Assembly: GCA_035628995.1 (NCBI GenBank)
Contig: DASPIR010000029.1
Span: 82,934-146,933, forward strand
DNA from: Clostridia bacterium
Lineage (GTDB): Bacteria; Bacillota; Clostridia; Lutisporales; Lutisporaceae
Reading direction: 5' to 3'
Length of the DNA: 64,000 bases
The translations under genes were made by a program, and so were the position numbers. The stretch's first letter is position 1. Each line of letters starts with the position of its first letter. Of the stretch, positions 61,907 to 64,000 are shown piece after piece. A model generated the notes under the pieces. That model ran no database searches, had not been told where the DNA came from, and was given only the letters and a program-made list of their open reading frames with translations.

Positions 61907-62857
61907 TTGAAAAAAGCAATGATGAAAAACAAAAAGAATTATGCTACTTTCATGTTCATTCCTGAAAGTCAGTCTACAGTTAAATCTTTCAGAATGCCGA
62001 TCTGGTTTCCCAGATTTGTTACTGTATCGATTATTCTGCTTGTTTTAGCATCTACAGCAAGTTTTTCTATTTTGTCATCTCTTAAACTTCAGTATGCAAT
62101 CAGCAAAAGTGAAATAGGAAAGCTCACAGTAATCAACAGCTCTCAAAAGGTTGAAATTGAAAAACTGCAGAAAAACTCTGAGGAAGTACAAAAAAAACTG
62201 GAAGAGAACTCACGGATGCTGGAAGAGGTTAAGAAAGCGGTAGGTATTACTCCTTCCGCCACCAGCAAAAGCACCGACAGCAGTCCGGTTTCTTCAGATA
62301 ACAGCTCTTCTTTCAGCAAGCTGGCAGCGAAGCCAAGTTCCGATTTATCGGCGAATATAGAGGGTATTGAATCTGACTTTGCATCACTTGCTGGTAAAAT
62401 TGCAAGCCAAAAAAAGGAAATAAGTGAATCCTTGGGACCAATAAAAAACAAACTTGCATATTTGATGGCCAAACCATCCATTATGCCCGTTACTGCCTCT
62501 ATAACTGCTGGTTTTGGTTATAGAAAAAATCCTTTCACAAGCAGAGGCAGCGAATTCCATAAAGGTATTGACTTTGCAGCCTCCTACGGCCAGACTGCTG
62601 TAGCAACCGGTGATGGCATTGTAATTTTCTCAGGCTGGAATGCAGGCTATGGAAGAATGGTAATAATATCCCATGGCTACGGCCTTACCACCTTATATGG
62701 CCACAATTCAAAGCTGCTCGTTAAGCAGGGAGATAAGGTCAAGAAGGGGCAAGCCATCACAAAGGTAGGAAGTACAGGCAGAAGCACTGGAACTCATCTG
62801 CACTACGAAGTAAAGCTAAATGGAAAAAATGTCAACCCAACGAAGTACTTCAACTAA
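61907..62857 (+). CDS. M23 family peptidoglycan endopeptidase
   Basis: 316-aa membrane-anchored metalloendopeptidase. N-terminal cytoplasmic stretch, one membrane span (about residues 39-58), a coiled-coil region (about 68-115), a Ser/Thr-rich linker and a C-terminal M23 domain with FHKGIDFAA (zinc ligands H and D) and HLHYEVK. TTG start at 61907 follows AAAGGATG; the ATG at 61898 overlaps that site. Together with the bactofilin gene 58 bp downstream it suggests a cell-shape module; M23-bactofilin pairs are known from other bacteria. Confidence 0.92.
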   Translation: MKKAMMKNKKNYATFMFIPESQSTVKSFRMPIWFPRFVTVSIILLVLASTASFSILSSLKLQYAISKSEIGKLTVINSSQKVEIEKLQKNSEEVQKKLEENSRMLEEVKKAVGITPSATSKSTDSSPVSSDNSSSFSKLAAKPSSDLSANIEGIESDFASLAGKIASQKKEISESLGPIKNKLAYLMAKPSIMPVTASITAGFGYRKNPFTSRGSEFHKGIDFAASYGQTAVATGDGIVIFSGWNAGYGRMVIISHGYGLTTLYGHNSKLLVKQGDKVKKGQAITKVGSTGRSTGTHLHYEVKLNGKNVNPTKYFN

Positions 62858-62915
62858 AATGTTATCTTAATAAGCATTTATATATTGCAATTTATATGTA
62901 AAAGGAGGTAGTATA

Positions 62916-63275
62916 ATGTTTGGCTCAGGCAAGAGATCATTGAACGGAGATAAAATGGATACTCTTATAGGAAAGGGTACAAGCCTTGAAGGTACTGTCA
63001 ATGCCGAGGGTACTGTAAGGTTGGATGGCAAAGTACACGGAGGGCTGAATATAGCAGGCAACCTGATTGTCGGCGAAGAAGGAGCCATCAAAGGCAATAT
63101 AAAAGCAGAAAATGCATTTATTGCCGGAGTCGTAGAAGGCAATGTTATTGCAACCTCCCAGCTCCATATTACACACACTGCAAAGGTTATAGGCGATATA
63201 ACAGTTAAGAACGTCATTGTTGACGAAGGCGCTGTATTCATAGGCAATTGCAAGATAATAACTGATAACGCATAG
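62916..63275 (+). CDS. Bactofilin (polymer-forming cytoskeletal protein)
   Basis: 119-aa protein with the parallel beta-helix repeat pattern GTVNAEGTVRLDGKVHGGLNIAGNLIVGEEG and GVVEGNVIATSQL, typical of bactofilins that form nucleotide-free filaments at the membrane. AAAGGAGG is 7 nt before the ATG. It follows the M23 peptidase gene by 58 bp and ends at a strong terminator, so the two are probably cotranscribed. Confidence 0.93.
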   Translation: MFGSGKRSLNGDKMDTLIGKGTSLEGTVNAEGTVRLDGKVHGGLNIAGNLIVGEEGAIKGNIKAENAFIAGVVEGNVIATSQLHITHTAKVIGDITVKNVIVDEGAVFIGNCKIITDNA

Positions 63276-63290
63276 AAGCAGGACATGCAT

Positions 63291-63319
63291 AAACCCAAGC
63301 CGTAAATCGGCTTGGGTTT
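63291..63319 (+). terminator. Terminator of bactofilin gene
   Basis: AAACCCAAGCCG / CGGCTTGGGTTT with a 5-nt loop, followed by ATTTTATC. The right arm is also usable by the converging gene at 63339. Confidence 0.88.
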
Positions 63320-63338
63320 ATTTTATCTCATCTGATGA

Positions 63339-63677
63339 CTACACAGCATTGCTCACAACTGCAACAATCCTGTCAAGAGGTATGTCTGTTACAGAGCCTA
63401 CTGTCCTTATATAACCAGTAGTGCCCCCATAGCCTCCTCCGTAGCCGCCCATAGGCCCGCCGCATGCATTGCCCAGTGCACAGCCGGGAGCCGGTCCTAT
63501 GTGGGTTACAAGTCTAACGAAACATTGGTTTACTGAGAGTATAACACCAGTAAAGCCTGAGCCTGAGTCTCCTCCGCTCGTAGTGAATATCGTTACAGTT
63601 TCTCCTATTAGGTCTGAAAGCAGGTCAAAAAAATTTCCGGTGAAGCCGCCGCCGCCGTAACCAAATCCATTTGCCAT
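63339..63677 (-). CDS. Gly-rich coat-like protein with LSm-like core
   Basis: 112-aa protein. N-terminal Gly/Phe-rich (MANGFGYGGGGFTGN), then a small barrel-like core LIGETVTIFTTSGG and GFTGVILSVNQCFVRLVT, a GGYGGGYGG linker, and GSVTDIPLDRIVAVV, as in spore coat-associated small proteins of Clostridia. GGGGGTG precedes the ATG. Close paralogue of the truncated gene at 63843. A SigK-like promoter is suggested at 63718-63735. Assignment to the coat is inference from composition and promoter. Confidence 0.65.
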   Translation of the reverse strand: MANGFGYGGGGFTGNFFDLLSDLIGETVTIFTTSGGDSGSGFTGVILSVNQCFVRLVTHIGPAPGCALGNACGGPMGGYGGGYGGTTGYIRTVGSVTDIPLDRIVAVVSNAV

Positions 63678-63717
63678 TTTCTCACCCCCTTTCCCTCAAT
63701 TGGACTTCTCACTTCCC

Positions 63718-63735
63718 ACTTCCATACTATGTACA
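63718..63735 (-). promoter_or_regulatory. Possible SigK-type promoter of the coat-like gene
   Basis: Reverse strand CATAGTATG with AC 16 bp upstream, the SigK pattern except for the final base. The 18-mer is identical to that at 45233-45250, upstream of the small-protein operon. Confidence 0.4.
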
Positions 63736-63842
63736 TGCACCGATTTGGTGACAGCATGTATTTAAAAACTTGAGGGAATACATGGATGTATCATCCCGTA
63801 TCCCCTTTGTAAAATGTTGTTTATTTATTTTCCTTCAGCTTG

Positions 63843-64000
63843 TTACACAGCATTACGTACAACTGCTGCTATTCTATCAAGAGGAATATCTGTTACTGAG
63901 CCTACTGTATTCACATAACCACCGCCGCCGCCGTAGCCGCCCATACCGCCGCCGTAGCCGCCCATACCACCGCCGTAGCCGCCGCCATAGCCGCCTACGG
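63843..64000 (-). CDS. Gly-rich coat-like protein, N-terminus outside window
   Basis: C-terminal 52 residues visible: repeated GGYGGG and GGMGGY units, then YVNTVGSVTDIPLDRIAAVV and RNAV, nearly identical to the end of the gene at 63339 (GSVTDIPLDRIVAVV). The codons of the Gly-rich part form a GGC/GGT-TAC tandem repeat in the DNA. Start lies beyond base 64000. Paralogue by tandem duplication. Confidence 0.65.
   Translation of the reverse strand, partial: VGGYGGGYGGGMGGYGGGMGGYGGGGGYVNTVGSVTDIPLDRIAAVVRNAV

Overview
The window looks like chromosome of a low-GC, anaerobic, endospore-forming member of the Bacillota, most likely class Clostridia. The evidence is an H-type small acid-soluble spore protein gene, Gly-rich coat-like proteins at the right edge, an agr-type peptide quorum-sensing locus, DegS/DegU, YkuS- and YnzC-like small proteins, an adenosylcobalamin riboswitch, strong AAGGAGG-type ribosome binding sites and frequent TTG/GTG starts. 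I cannot name the genus. No rRNA genes, insertion sequences, integrase genes or CRISPR arrays are visible.

Layout. 0-3 kb: cyanophycin operon cphB-cphA (cphA cut by the window edge). 3-7 kb: spore protein gene, then a complete agr locus with agrB-agrD on + facing agrC-agrA on -. 7.5-15.5 kb: threonine aldolase, nucleoid-associated protein, a riboswitch-controlled B12 importer (btuF-btuD-btuC), an iron alcohol dehydrogenase and two small unknown genes. 15.6-26.5 kb: tRNA-Leu(GAG), peptide-binding lipoprotein, lytic transglycosylase, coaE, polA, an ECF-type sigma/anti-sigma pair, an L,D-transpeptidase and a YdjM-like membrane protein.

26.7-40.5 kb is an AT-rich accessory island starting beside an intact tRNA-Leu(CAA). 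It carries seven related GT-A glycosyltransferase domains, in class A/class B neighbour pairs (one pair fused into a single protein), plus nucleotide-sugar genes (UDP-glucose dehydrogenase, UDP-xylose-synthase-like, glucose-1-phosphate cytidylyltransferase, a second SDR). Two perfect 55-bp copies of a tRNA-Pro 3' part bracket the first pair, and a 14-bp repeat occurs near both ends of the island. This is the most unusual part of the window.

40.6-56 kb: SSS symporter, CNNM/CorC-type transporter, a three-gene small-protein operon, flavin reductase, TPR protein, AlbA-2/Schlafen-type protein, DegS/DegU, CheW and a histidine-degradation operon (hutH-hutI-fchA) with a clear promoter and palindromic operator. 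56.5-64 kb: lipase, YgiQ-type radical SAM protein, RNA 2',3'-cyclic phosphodiesterase, DUF72 protein, M23 endopeptidase, bactofilin and two coat-like paralogues.

The intergenic DNA is rich in small repeats: a 113-bp two-hairpin element in three copies, a short palindrome followed by CCTAC in three copies, a long hairpin with a half copy elsewhere, and several degenerate tandem arrays with a 7-bp period but different units.

Many start codons were reassigned from the longest reading frame to the codon lying 5-10 nt after a Shine-Dalgarno sequence; each case is noted. All family assignments were made by eye from motifs, without database searches.
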